NCBI GenBank assembly: GCA_003228495.1
Contig: QIDY01000052.1
Coordinates: 1-43,166, forward strand
Direction of reading: 5' to 3'
Origin: Nitrospirota bacterium
GTDB taxonomy: Bacteria > Nitrospirota > Nitrospiria > Nitrospirales > UBA8639
Length of the DNA: 43,166 nucleotides
Shown one piece after another: positions 7,886 to 14,835 of the stretch (within the stretch, counting starts at the first letter, position 1; the number at the start of each line of letters is the position of its first letter). The notes beneath the pieces are model-generated. The model ran no database searches, was not told where the DNA came from, and saw nothing but the letters and a program-made list of their open reading frames with translations. The translations under genes and the position numbers were made by a program.

Positions 7886-8863
7886 CTATCTGTTTAATAA
7901 ATGGGACATTTGCTTGACACGAGAAGGCCATGCCTGACCACCACCAGCAGCGACAAATTCCCAGGCCCCAATGTCATAATTACCTGATGTTCGCGCCACA
8001 CCATTGATTGATGGTGTTCCATTCGTAGTGTCATCTGTGCCTGCGTCAATGGCATCGGCACCGCTCTTTAGCCTAAAATCGTTATCAGTATTTTCGAATT
8101 GATCCGTAAATGCCTGTGTTGTAAACCCTGTGGGGGCAGAAGCATCATCTGTTAAATTCGTAGTTGAGGTCCATGACGTAGATCCCACAAACACATTTGT
8201 CGCACCGAAAACTAGGCAGTTTTGAATGACCCCTGTACCATGCGCAGACGAGATGGCATTTGTGGCCGGCGTTAAGCTATCAGGGCAAATCAAGGTACAA
8301 TTAAAAAAATTCGGGCCATTAAAGCTTTCTATAATTTGAGAAACCCCGCTCGCTCGTTGTATGGCCAAACTATTTTTAATGATGAACCCAGGTCCACCAG
8401 GATGAAAGCCTGCCGTATTATTAAATTCAAAAATACATTGATCTGCCTCTACCGTTTCTGATTGTGTCCCACCACCATTTGACAACGTAATACTAGATGT
8501 AGAAGTCGTTTCAAATTGCAACCTATTGATGAAAATATCATCATCGGTTGGAGTCATCAGCGTAATATAATTATTGGTATTCGAAAAGGCTGCTCCTTTG
8601 GTTGCATCATACTCTAAAGCATTCGTTTCAATGCCGGAGTTATCTACAAAAGATGCGCCAGCTTGAGCTGTCATCTGGATAAACGTAGATGGTGTGGTAG
8701 TATGCCCAGCAATTACCAAAACAGCACCGCTAATCTCTTCATCAATTTGTTCACCCGTATATGAATCAGGTGAAGTGGTAACAGGAATGGCATCTTCCCA
8801 TGCCTGCCAAGACGTAAAATCTCCACCCCCGCCAGTATCAATTGTCTCAAAGATAGCAGCCAT
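7886..8863 (-). CDS. Right-handed beta-helix (pectate-lyase-fold-like) surface protein
   Basis: 325 residues rich in Asn, Thr, Ser and Gly. The start IFETIDTGGGGDFTSWQAWE and the end GADAIDAGTD, NGVARTSGNYDIGAWEF are typical of parallel beta-helix proteins. Between them are rungs such as DDDIFINRLQFETTS and GFIIKNSLAIQ. Such proteins often act as tail spikes or glycan-binding appendages. Here the gene lies between capsid and neck genes, not downstream of the tape measure. It ends with TAG, followed at once by the ribosome binding site of the next gene. Confidence 0.75.
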   Translation of the reverse strand: MAAIFETIDTGGGGDFTSWQAWEDAIPVTTSPDSYTGEQIDEEISGAVLVIAGHTTTPSTFIQMTAQAGASFVDNSGIETNALEYDATKGAAFSNTNNYITLMTPTDDDIFINRLQFETTSTSSITLSNGGGTQSETVEADQCIFEFNNTAGFHPGGPGFIIKNSLAIQRASGVSQIIESFNGPNFFNCTLICPDSLTPATNAISSAHGTGVIQNCLVFGATNVFVGSTSWTSTTNLTDDASAPTGFTTQAFTDQFENTDNDFRLKSGADAIDAGTDDTTNGTPSINGVARTSGNYDIGAWEFVAAGGGQAWPSRVKQMSHLLNR

Positions 8864-9213
8864 TATGGAGCTCGATCACTCCATGGAAGTTTTATTTTCT
8901 GCACAGCTAACACCTCAGGCAATGTTGGTCGCGCCGGTAAGATAGCCACAAAATTAAAAGTAAATGCCCGTCGCTGAAGATACGGGTCAAGTAAGGGATT
9001 CCCAGGTTCAGGTGCTAAAAACCCAGACAATTGACTAGCAAGAATACCTGGAAATTTCTTGATGACCCATTCCGGGTTTGTTTTTTCCTTCACAGACCAA
9101 GGCCAATTATCCTCAAAGATCGCAATCACATCTCCGCGCTTCGAACATTTTGAATTTTTAATTCGACTATTGACATTGACCTTATCTACAGTCCTAATCA
9201 ATAATTCAGCCAT
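8863..9213 (-). CDS. Hypothetical protein of the structural cassette
   Basis: 116 residues from ATG at 9213 (MAELLIRTVDKVN). This ATG overlaps the TGA of the upstream gene (TGATG), indicating coupled translation. An in-frame start seven codons upstream would extend further into the neighbour and is less likely. The sequence has basic and Trp-rich parts (KRGDVIAIFEDNWPWS, ILASQLSGFLAPEPGNPLL). I recognise no family. It is flanked by a cupin protein and a beta-helix protein. Confidence 0.6.
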   Translation of the reverse strand: MAELLIRTVDKVNVNSRIKNSKCSKRGDVIAIFEDNWPWSVKEKTNPEWVIKKFPGILASQLSGFLAPEPGNPLLDPYLQRRAFTFNFVAILPARPTLPEVLAVQKIKLPWSDRAP

Positions 9214-9557
9214 CAGTCCACCGCATCCTGCCAACCCGTATATTCTTCCACCACTTCCTCGGTATCAGCTCGCCTATGAGAATAAATACAGACGTAACTT
9301 GTATGGTCTTCTAGTGCTGTAATGGCATGGAAGACCCCCTTCTCTGTCAGAATCCATGGCATTAGCTCATATGCCGATTTCTTGACACTATGCACCACGT
9401 TTCCTTTTTCACCATCTAACTTCTGGAACAGAATGCTGCCTTTCAGGCAAAGCGTGACATGATCGAAATGGTGTGAATGAGAATCAACCCTCTCATCTTT
9501 CTTCATGAAACCATGCGGCACCCGCATGAAAATGTTTCCCGCTACATATTCCGGCAT
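9213..9557 (-). CDS. Cupin-fold protein in the structural cassette
   Basis: 114 residues. HSHHFDHVTLCLKGSILFQ (about 27-45) is a cupin motif 1-like metal/beta-barrel signature. YELMPWILTEKGVFHAITAL (about 63-82) fits cupin motif 2 with its second His. The whole protein is one cupin barrel. Ligand and reaction are unknown. Small cupins next to fibre genes have been seen in other phages and may be structural or act on surface sugars; that is inference. Start ATG at 9557, with AGGAGAC just upstream. Confidence 0.65.
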   Translation of the reverse strand: MPEYVAGNIFMRVPHGFMKKDERVDSHSHHFDHVTLCLKGSILFQKLDGEKGNVVHSVKKSAYELMPWILTEKGVFHAITALEDHTSYVCIYSHRRADTEEVVEEYTGWQDAVD

Positions 9558-9577
9558 GTAGTCTCCTTATAAATTCG

Positions 9578-10189
9578 CTAGACCAATTGAGTCAGCTTGC
9601 TCCCGGCAAACACACGAAGCGGCCCAACCACAGCAAACCCATTCGGGGTAATCTGTGAGGCAACTGGTACGCCTTGGGCGACGGTGCCAACCAGGGCAAG
9701 GGCGAAACTCCCGTTGTCTGTGTCAGCCCAATCCCCGTTAAAATCTCCCCCGCTGGCAACGGCACTTTCAAGACGTATACCTCGATCATAGATCCTCACT
9801 AGCCCTTCCCCCGGACTAATAGCCAAGGTCAGCTTAAAGATACGGCCCACCCCCAACTCGGCCCCGTTGTTCCAAGTAGCAACGGCCTGTTCCGTGGTGA
9901 GCCCCCCCGCTGTCAATCCGATTGTTTCATCCCCCACCCAAGCGGCGGCTCCGCGTGTGCTGCTTCCAAACTCAAAAATCAAACCACGGTGAACCCCGGC
10001 GTTCGAAAGAATCAACAACTCGACCTCAAAAAATATCGGGGCCAAGCGGTCAGGGAATAGGTCGTCGGTTACTAACGGGGTTACCCCCACCGCGGAAGTC
10101 CCGATAATGGTGTGGGTCCGGTGCTGGAAAGACCGCCCTCCGTTGCTTAACCGGCGCTTCCTTGCAAGTAACTCTTGAGCGTGAGGCAT
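9578..10189 (-). CDS. Jelly-roll (LamG/ConA-like) structural protein, putative
   Basis: 203 residues. After a basic N-terminus (RKRRLSNGGRSFQHRTH) the protein is beta-rich with FFEVELLILSNAG, FEFGSSTRGAAAW, GRIFKLTLAISPGEGLVRIYD and DFNGDWADTDNGSFALAL. This resembles concanavalin/LamG-like jelly rolls used in phage adhesins. It ends in a TAG (9578-9580), followed by a good ribosome binding site for the cupin gene. The fold assignment is from pattern only. Confidence 0.55.
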   Translation of the reverse strand: MPHAQELLARKRRLSNGGRSFQHRTHTIIGTSAVGVTPLVTDDLFPDRLAPIFFEVELLILSNAGVHRGLIFEFGSSTRGAAAWVGDETIGLTAGGLTTEQAVATWNNGAELGVGRIFKLTLAISPGEGLVRIYDRGIRLESAVASGGDFNGDWADTDNGSFALALVGTVAQGVPVASQITPNGFAVVGPLRVFAGSKLTQLV

Positions 10190-10198
10190 AGACCCCTC

Positions 10199-10915
10199 CT
10201 ATCGAACGGCCCCGTAGGCGGGCCGCTGTGTGCCGAATGCAGGCTTTCGAACATTAAGGGCAACGTCAATAGGTGCCCGATGCTCTAATAGTTTTTTCAC
10301 CTCACCGGGATTGGTGTGTGACTTCAAAAAGGCCATGGCCTGTTCCCGGCGTTTGGCCCGAGACTCATTCTGTCGCTCGATGTAGGCCCGTATCCCCTGT
10401 TGATTTTCATTCGGAGCAATGCGTTCATGCCGGGCACTCAACTGAGAGCAGCGAGTCCCAAGCTCTGCCAGCTTTTTTGTGATCTGTTCCCGGCGTCGAA
10501 CCAGTTCATGAATCTGCTGATTGAACTCCTTGATTCCCCGGTTTACTAGCTCGTGATTATTCCAAACATGCCGAGGGTCCATGGCCATGATCTCTTCATC
10601 TACCACCTCAAGGGCTAACCATCCCGGCACTTGAGGAGGCCCCGGATTAACAGAAGGCTTGGAGAAGGGTGCCACCTCTTCCGCGTCCTGCTCCATGGGT
10701 GCATGACTCCCAAGAAGTTCCGGGGCCTTTGCCCGAGTCAATTCCGGCCATGCTTCGGTAACCGCGTTTCGAGTGATGGCGCTATCTTCGCAAAGAACTT
10801 GGATGACCGGCACCTTGGGAAACCCATCTACAGTCCAATGACTGTCATCGGTGGGGTCCAGGGATTTGAGGGCATCGAGAATTGAAGTTGAGTTGGGTGC
10901 TGTGTCGGTGGTCAT
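10199..10915 (-). CDS. Phage structural/assembly protein, coiled-coil
   Basis: 238 residues. The N-terminal LDALKSLDPTDDSHWTVDG..PKV..IQVL matches a short motif (LDP-x-D-x-H-W-T-x-D-G-x-P) common in phage proteins encoded near the capsid gene. The centre (about 120-200) is charged and helical (KEFNQQIHELVRRREQITKK) and likely coiled-coil. Function unknown. An intrinsic terminator lies just upstream, so it may need readthrough or its own promoter. Confidence 0.6.
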   Translation of the reverse strand: MTTDTAPNSTSILDALKSLDPTDDSHWTVDGFPKVPVIQVLCEDSAITRNAVTEAWPELTRAKAPELLGSHAPMEQDAEEVAPFSKPSVNPGPPQVPGWLALEVVDEEIMAMDPRHVWNNHELVNRGIKEFNQQIHELVRRREQITKKLAELGTRCSQLSARHERIAPNENQQGIRAYIERQNESRAKRREQAMAFLKSHTNPGEVKKLLEHRAPIDVALNVRKPAFGTQRPAYGAVR

Positions 10916-10928
10916 AAGGCTCCTTCGG

Positions 10929-10972
10929 TAAAAAGTAAAAGAGGAAAGCGGGGGGGTTGGCCCCCGCTTTCC
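10929..10972 (-). terminator. Intrinsic terminator after the putative decoration gene
   Basis: Minus-strand RNA reads GGAAAGCGGGGG-CCAAC-CCCCCGCTTTCC, about 12 paired bases, then a U-rich stretch (UCUUUUACUUUUU). It lies 8 bases after the stop of the 10981-11502 gene. It would end the high-level capsid transcript before the accessory cassette. Confidence 0.85.
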
Positions 10973-10980
10973 GTTGGTGG

Positions 10981-11502
10981 TTAATCGTCACCGAGAACCA
11001 TGTAGGCGATATCCAGTTCTCCTTCCAGGGTAGCCAGCATCGTATCCGCTGAAATGTCCGCGTCATCCACAAGGACGCTCGCGTTGATTTCCAATGAGCC
11101 AGTCGTGTTGTCAAGAATGGCGATCGGCGCAGCGGCAAGAGAAGCCCCCCTGGTTCGTGGGGAAACCTCAGCTGTGGCCGCGGCAAGCGCGGTCGAAGGA
11201 ATGATGTCCACGTCAGCCCCGGTAATCGTACCGTCAGAGGCGGGGGTTGTTCCTATTCCAAAGTCACCAGCCCATGTGTCGGATAGCCCAGCTTGTCCAC
11301 CGGCTCCGACAACTGACAGGTAAGCAACCGCGGATATGAAATGAATATTCCCCTCTGGAAAGTCACCGATAGGCACGGTGCCCCAACCGACACCGGTTGC
11401 CCCATCTATAACGATAGGAACCGCGCTGATTTTGATTCGTTTTTTCTGGACGCCTTGATTGACGTTGGCCCGTTTATGAGCCCTTGGGTTTCCTTTTCCC
11501 AT
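10981..11502 (-). CDS. Putative head decoration / minor capsid protein
   Basis: 173 residues. Basic N-terminus (MGKGNPRAHKRANVNQGVQKK), then a beta-rich domain (VGWGTVPIGDFPEGNIHFISAV, DFGIGTTPASDGTITGADVDI) ending in DIAYMVLGDD. Proteins with this core and a terminal GDD are often found directly after the major capsid gene. The gene is boxed by two intrinsic terminators, suggesting a separately tuned, abundant product. The role is inferred from position and appearance. Confidence 0.6.
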   Translation of the reverse strand: MGKGNPRAHKRANVNQGVQKKRIKISAVPIVIDGATGVGWGTVPIGDFPEGNIHFISAVAYLSVVGAGGQAGLSDTWAGDFGIGTTPASDGTITGADVDIIPSTALAAATAEVSPRTRGASLAAAPIAILDNTTGSLEINASVLVDDADISADTMLATLEGELDIAYMVLGDD

Positions 11503-11530
11503 AATTAAGTCCTCCGGTTTTGTGTGTGAG

Positions 11531-11565
11531 TGGTGAAAAGTGGGGATGGTCCGAAGACCACCCCC
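11531..11565 (-). terminator. Terminator hairpin with UUCG tetraloop after the capsid gene
   Basis: Minus-strand RNA: GGGGGUGGUC-UUCG-GACCAUCCCC, a 10-pair stem (one G-U) with the extra-stable UUCG loop, followed by ACUUUUCACC. The short U-run makes it a partial terminator or a 3' end stabiliser of the capsid message. A second smaller hairpin (TCTCGTTC/GAACGAGA, 11569-11587) sits directly after the capsid stop codon. Confidence 0.7.
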
Positions 11566-11587
11566 GTTTCTCGTTCAGCGAACGAGA

Positions 11588-12649
11588 TTAGGCTTCTCGT
11601 GTCACCAACCGGGCGAACTTAATTTGCTTGCGTTCTGGCAACACCCGATTCCATGATCCGGCGTTGTTGAGTTGGTTGGCTCCGGTGCCGTTACCTGGTC
11701 CACCGTTCGGGGCTGTCCCGGTGTAGGCATGGCCGCGAGGATGGAGCGCCCACTCCAAGCGGTTGAATAATATCTCCTGTCCTCCACCGTTACCGGCCTG
11801 CGGTTCACGAGCCACCTCACTCGGAACCTTGGGCGTCCCTACCCCCCATTGCATAGCACCTAACCCGAAGATCCAGGTGTCATACACACTGGTAGCATTC
11901 GGCAAGGCATCATCGACAATGACTTCATGTCGACCCATAAAGCGGCTGATTTCAAATCCACTTTCTGAATCCTTTACCGTGTCAATAAGGTTGTTTTTTT
12001 GCATCCGGTTGAATACCACCGAATGAACCAGCATGACCGCGAGTTGATCCATGGAATCACCCATGGTAACGGTCGCATCCAAAAAGGCTTCCGCGGTGAA
12101 GTTGGTCACTCCATCAACAAAGACCGCGGCAGATACGTCATTCTCATAGTCACCGGAATCATTCGCCACATTGTCAGCAATGACCCCGTTCATGGTTGCA
12201 ATAAAGACCGCTTGAAGTCGCCGCGCCCAATAGAAACCGACTCGAGACATAATCCCGTTCAACGGGTCAATCCCGGCCAAGGCCGCAGCAAGATCCGCGC
12301 TAGACCAACTGTTGTTTCGTGACAGCCGGACCGCAATCTCTGTCGCGGTACTGATTTTCAATGGTGCGCTATCGAGGCGTGTCGCGGGAGTACCGGCCCC
12401 ATAGTCAGCGGCGATCACGTCCGCCACACTATCGGTCGACACATTATCCACATCATCATCCAAGTCATTCTGGCTCGGCATGTTGACGGTTAAACCCCCA
12501 CCGGCTAGGAATGCATCCAGTAAAGGATTCCTACTTAGAACGCCAGACTGTACGAGTCTGGCCTTCTGCTCGGTGAGGTTTTGGACGTAAGGAGTGAAAA
12601 GTTGAGGAACAACTATATCAGAAACTTGGACTAATGGACCTGTAGCCAT
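11588..12649 (-). CDS. Major capsid protein (HK97 fold)
   Basis: 353 residues. It starts MATGPLVQVSDIVVPQLFTPY and contains FYWARRLQAVFIATMNGVI (spine-helix-like), MLVHSVVFNRMQKNNLID, a GRHEVIVDDALPN segment and WALHPRGHAYTG. This is the pattern of Gp13-like HK97-fold major capsid proteins. It lies between scaffold and decoration genes and is bracketed by hairpins on both sides. An AGGAG ribosome binding site precedes the ATG. The loop at about 310-330 is Gly/Asn-rich (GTAPNGGPGNGTGANQLNN). Confidence 0.9.
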   Translation of the reverse strand: MATGPLVQVSDIVVPQLFTPYVQNLTEQKARLVQSGVLSRNPLLDAFLAGGGLTVNMPSQNDLDDDVDNVSTDSVADVIAADYGAGTPATRLDSAPLKISTATEIAVRLSRNNSWSSADLAAALAGIDPLNGIMSRVGFYWARRLQAVFIATMNGVIADNVANDSGDYENDVSAAVFVDGVTNFTAEAFLDATVTMGDSMDQLAVMLVHSVVFNRMQKNNLIDTVKDSESGFEISRFMGRHEVIVDDALPNATSVYDTWIFGLGAMQWGVGTPKVPSEVAREPQAGNGGGQEILFNRLEWALHPRGHAYTGTAPNGGPGNGTGANQLNNAGSWNRVLPERKQIKFARLVTREA

Positions 12650-12671
12650 AAGGGTTCTCCTCCAAAGTTAA

Positions 12672-12691
12672 GTTCCAGAAAAAACTGGAAC
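12672..12691. other. Hairpin in the major capsid leader
   Basis: GTTCCAG / CTGGAAC arms around a six-A loop, about 20 bases upstream of the capsid start codon. With the larger hairpin at 12720-12761 it forms a structured 5' leader, likely to affect capsid mRNA stability or start accessibility. Confidence 0.5.
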
Positions 12692-12719
12692 GAAAGGCGG
12701 GAGGTCCCCCGAGGTTCCT

Positions 12720-12761
12720 CCAACACCGGGTGAAAAAATATTTCACGCCCGAGCGTGTTGG
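12720..12761. other. Large inverted repeat between scaffold and capsid genes
   Basis: Outer arms CCAACAC/GTGTTGG enclose a second stem (CGGGTGAAA against TTTCACGCCCG, with a small bulge). The minus-strand hairpin is followed by GAGGAACC, not a U-tract, so termination is uncertain. It may be an RNA processing or stabilising element separating scaffold from capsid mRNA. Confidence 0.5.
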
Positions 12762-12776
12762 GTCAGTCTGTCTATC

Positions 12777-13640
12777 CTACTTTGCAGCAACCGGGGGAGT
12801 AGTGGCCCCCACACTGGACCCCGCGGCCTTGGCCGCTTGGTGCGCTTTATCCTCTCCTTGCTTGACGATGTATTCGCCTTGCTTGGTTTGGTTCCAATTT
12901 GCCCTCATCCAGGGATTGTCCCCGTTCATGCCTCCACCTTGACCCCCACCCGTGGAACCTGCTCCGTGGGAAGGCGGGAAGATGTGGGGCCGACTAGGGC
13001 CAATCTCAGTAAGCCAGTCTTCCGGGGAGAGTCCAGGCGTTAAACCGACTCCATCCCGCGTAATGACTCGCCTACCGCCATCCTGCTCAACCACTTCAAA
13101 GACTCTCTCCGACAACATCAAGAGGTCTTGAATCGCCGTAGGGACGACTTTAATCTTTTCCGCGGCTTTGCGAACGGCGTCATGTACATTGATTTTTGAA
13201 ATGGTACCGCGAAGGTCCGTCGTTGACACCTTCTCGATTTCCCACCCGTCTTTGGCTAGCTTCAATTCGCGTTCCAGCGGCCCGAGCTTGGATTTGATCC
13301 GCGCTTCAACTAGCGAGTTCACCTTGTCGTCATCTGGCTTGCCCAAGCTTGCCAGTTGCGCTTCCAGTTCCGACACCTTATCTTCCATGGTGTGAAACTG
13401 ATCGGCGGTATGTTCACCGAACGCATCGACCTTTTCCTTGAGGCCATCACGTTCCTCTCGGAGCTTCCGGTTGGCCACTTCCAACTTATGCACATTGCCT
13501 TCGGTGACTAGGCCCTCGATATTGATGAGGACCCATTTACCATCATTGGCTCCCGGTTCTGACTGTCCGCGCTGTTCAAACAAATCCCGGTATTCGACCG
13601 GGATGTCTTCGATCTTGTCGTACTTGGCTTTGAGCTTCAT
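12777..13640 (-). CDS. Capsid scaffolding protein
   Basis: 287 residues, highly charged. It begins MKLKAKYDKIEDIPVEYRDLFEQRG, a typical start for phage scaffold proteins. Coiled-coil segments span about 50-160 (KLEVANRKLREERDGLKEKV, KVSELEAQLASLGKPDDDKV). The tail is disordered and Gly-rich (STGGGQGGGMNGDNPWMRANW), the sort of C-terminus that binds the coat. It is encoded directly upstream of the major capsid gene and would be absent from mature virions. Confidence 0.85.
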   Translation of the reverse strand: MKLKAKYDKIEDIPVEYRDLFEQRGQSEPGANDGKWVLINIEGLVTEGNVHKLEVANRKLREERDGLKEKVDAFGEHTADQFHTMEDKVSELEAQLASLGKPDDDKVNSLVEARIKSKLGPLERELKLAKDGWEIEKVSTTDLRGTISKINVHDAVRKAAEKIKVVPTAIQDLLMLSERVFEVVEQDGGRRVITRDGVGLTPGLSPEDWLTEIGPSRPHIFPPSHGAGSTGGGQGGGMNGDNPWMRANWNQTKQGEYIVKQGEDKAHQAAKAAGSSVGATTPPVAAK

Positions 13641-13707
13641 GCAAAATCCTTCCGCTAAACGATTAAAATTCTACCCTCTACGGAAAGCTTTGTAAAGGGT
13701 GGTCGGG

Positions 13708-14835
13708 TCAATCTATACCTGCGAGCTTAAAGGCTTGGGGGTTCAACCTGCGTAATTCCGGCAACGTCAAGGACTTTCCGGCGTCATTCACAAAGTTATC
13801 GACAGTCAATTTTCCCTTCCGGAACAACTTGCCTTTTGTCACCCCAAGCCGATCATTTTGAAATGCGGCCGTCTGTTTCTTTAGAAAAACCTGATAGGTT
13901 TCAGATGCGGGAACCTGGCCTACTAACCCATCAACCACCCTCCGGCGTTCATCACCCTTGAGCCCTTCGAGCATTTTTTTGGTGGTTGCATTGGCGGGAC
14001 GTGTGCCGAGGAGCCTACCCCTAACAGCCGGAGTCCTCAATGACCTGCAATTGAAATGGACAGGGGGGGTAGGGCCTTTGCCAACCTCAAAACGCTTGCC
14101 ATCCAGTGAGGCGCAAATATCGGTGGTCCTGGCATCCAGGGTAGCCACATAAATTTCTATTGGGATGATCGCTTTATTGGCTACGTACAATTCCTGTCGT
14201 GATTCGTTGCTTATGAAACTTACCGCGGTGTTGACTATGCTTTGAATGTTCCGGCGTGTGGTCCTCCGTACCCCATCATTGAATCGTTGTGTACTGGTTC
14301 CAAAGACCCGGCGACCTATTTGCACTGAGCTTTCCCCTTGTACAAGGCCAATCCTAATTTGCCCCATCATGCGGGCACGGTCCGCGGCCTCAAGTTCGGT
14401 CACCCACCGGGACAAGATTTTCCCTTCAAAGGGTTGCGAGGTGACAATCCTTCTAAGGTTTTGTGTGTTGGGAAGGTCTAAGGCGACCGTTACGGGTAAC
14501 GCGGAGGTGATGGTATTAGCGGCGAAGGCGACTTCCATTTGAGCCAGCTCAAGAATATTGCTCCGCAACTCACCCCGGACTTGCTTCCATACGGGCCGCT
14601 GTAGTTCACGGATACCTTCTTGCAATTTGAGAAGGCGCCTAGTCCTGACCTTGCCAAACCGGGGAAGGTCTGAGGTCAAGACATCCATACGACGCTCTAT
14701 CAATCCCCTGAGGTCACGATCAACGGCATTCAAAAGCTGAGTCATCTCCCGGCCCACCCCCGCAGCTGCTCGGAGAAGTTCGGTTTGGTGGACAATCAGC
14801 TTGTCACGAATCTCTTCATTGGCGGTTTGGGCCAT
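13708..14835 (-). CDS. Minor head protein, MuF / SPP1 gp7-like
   Basis: 375 residues. The family core is clear: VATLDARTTDICASLDGKRF then GPTPPVHFNCRSLRTPA (about 230-275), the conserved D-x-R-T-x-x-x-C...P-x-H-x-x-C-R motif of the Phage_Mu_F domain. Helical N-terminal part (1-200). These proteins bind the portal or are ejected with the DNA. The ATG overlaps the portal stop (TAATG), so translation is coupled. Confidence 0.9.
   Translation of the reverse strand: MAQTANEEIRDKLIVHQTELLRAAAGVGREMTQLLNAVDRDLRGLIERRMDVLTSDLPRFGKVRTRRLLKLQEGIRELQRPVWKQVRGELRSNILELAQMEVAFAANTITSALPVTVALDLPNTQNLRRIVTSQPFEGKILSRWVTELEAADRARMMGQIRIGLVQGESSVQIGRRVFGTSTQRFNDGVRRTTRRNIQSIVNTAVSFISNESRQELYVANKAIIPIEIYVATLDARTTDICASLDGKRFEVGKGPTPPVHFNCRSLRTPAVRGRLLGTRPANATTKKMLEGLKGDERRRVVDGLVGQVPASETYQVFLKKQTAAFQNDRLGVTKGKLFRKGKLTVDNFVNDAGKSLTLPELRRLNPQAFKLAGID

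Noticed and set aside
10845..11186. 113-codon minus frame between decoration and coiled-coil genes
   Set aside because: It crosses the terminator hairpin and overlaps two better genes; composition is Arg/Leu/Pro shadow-like.
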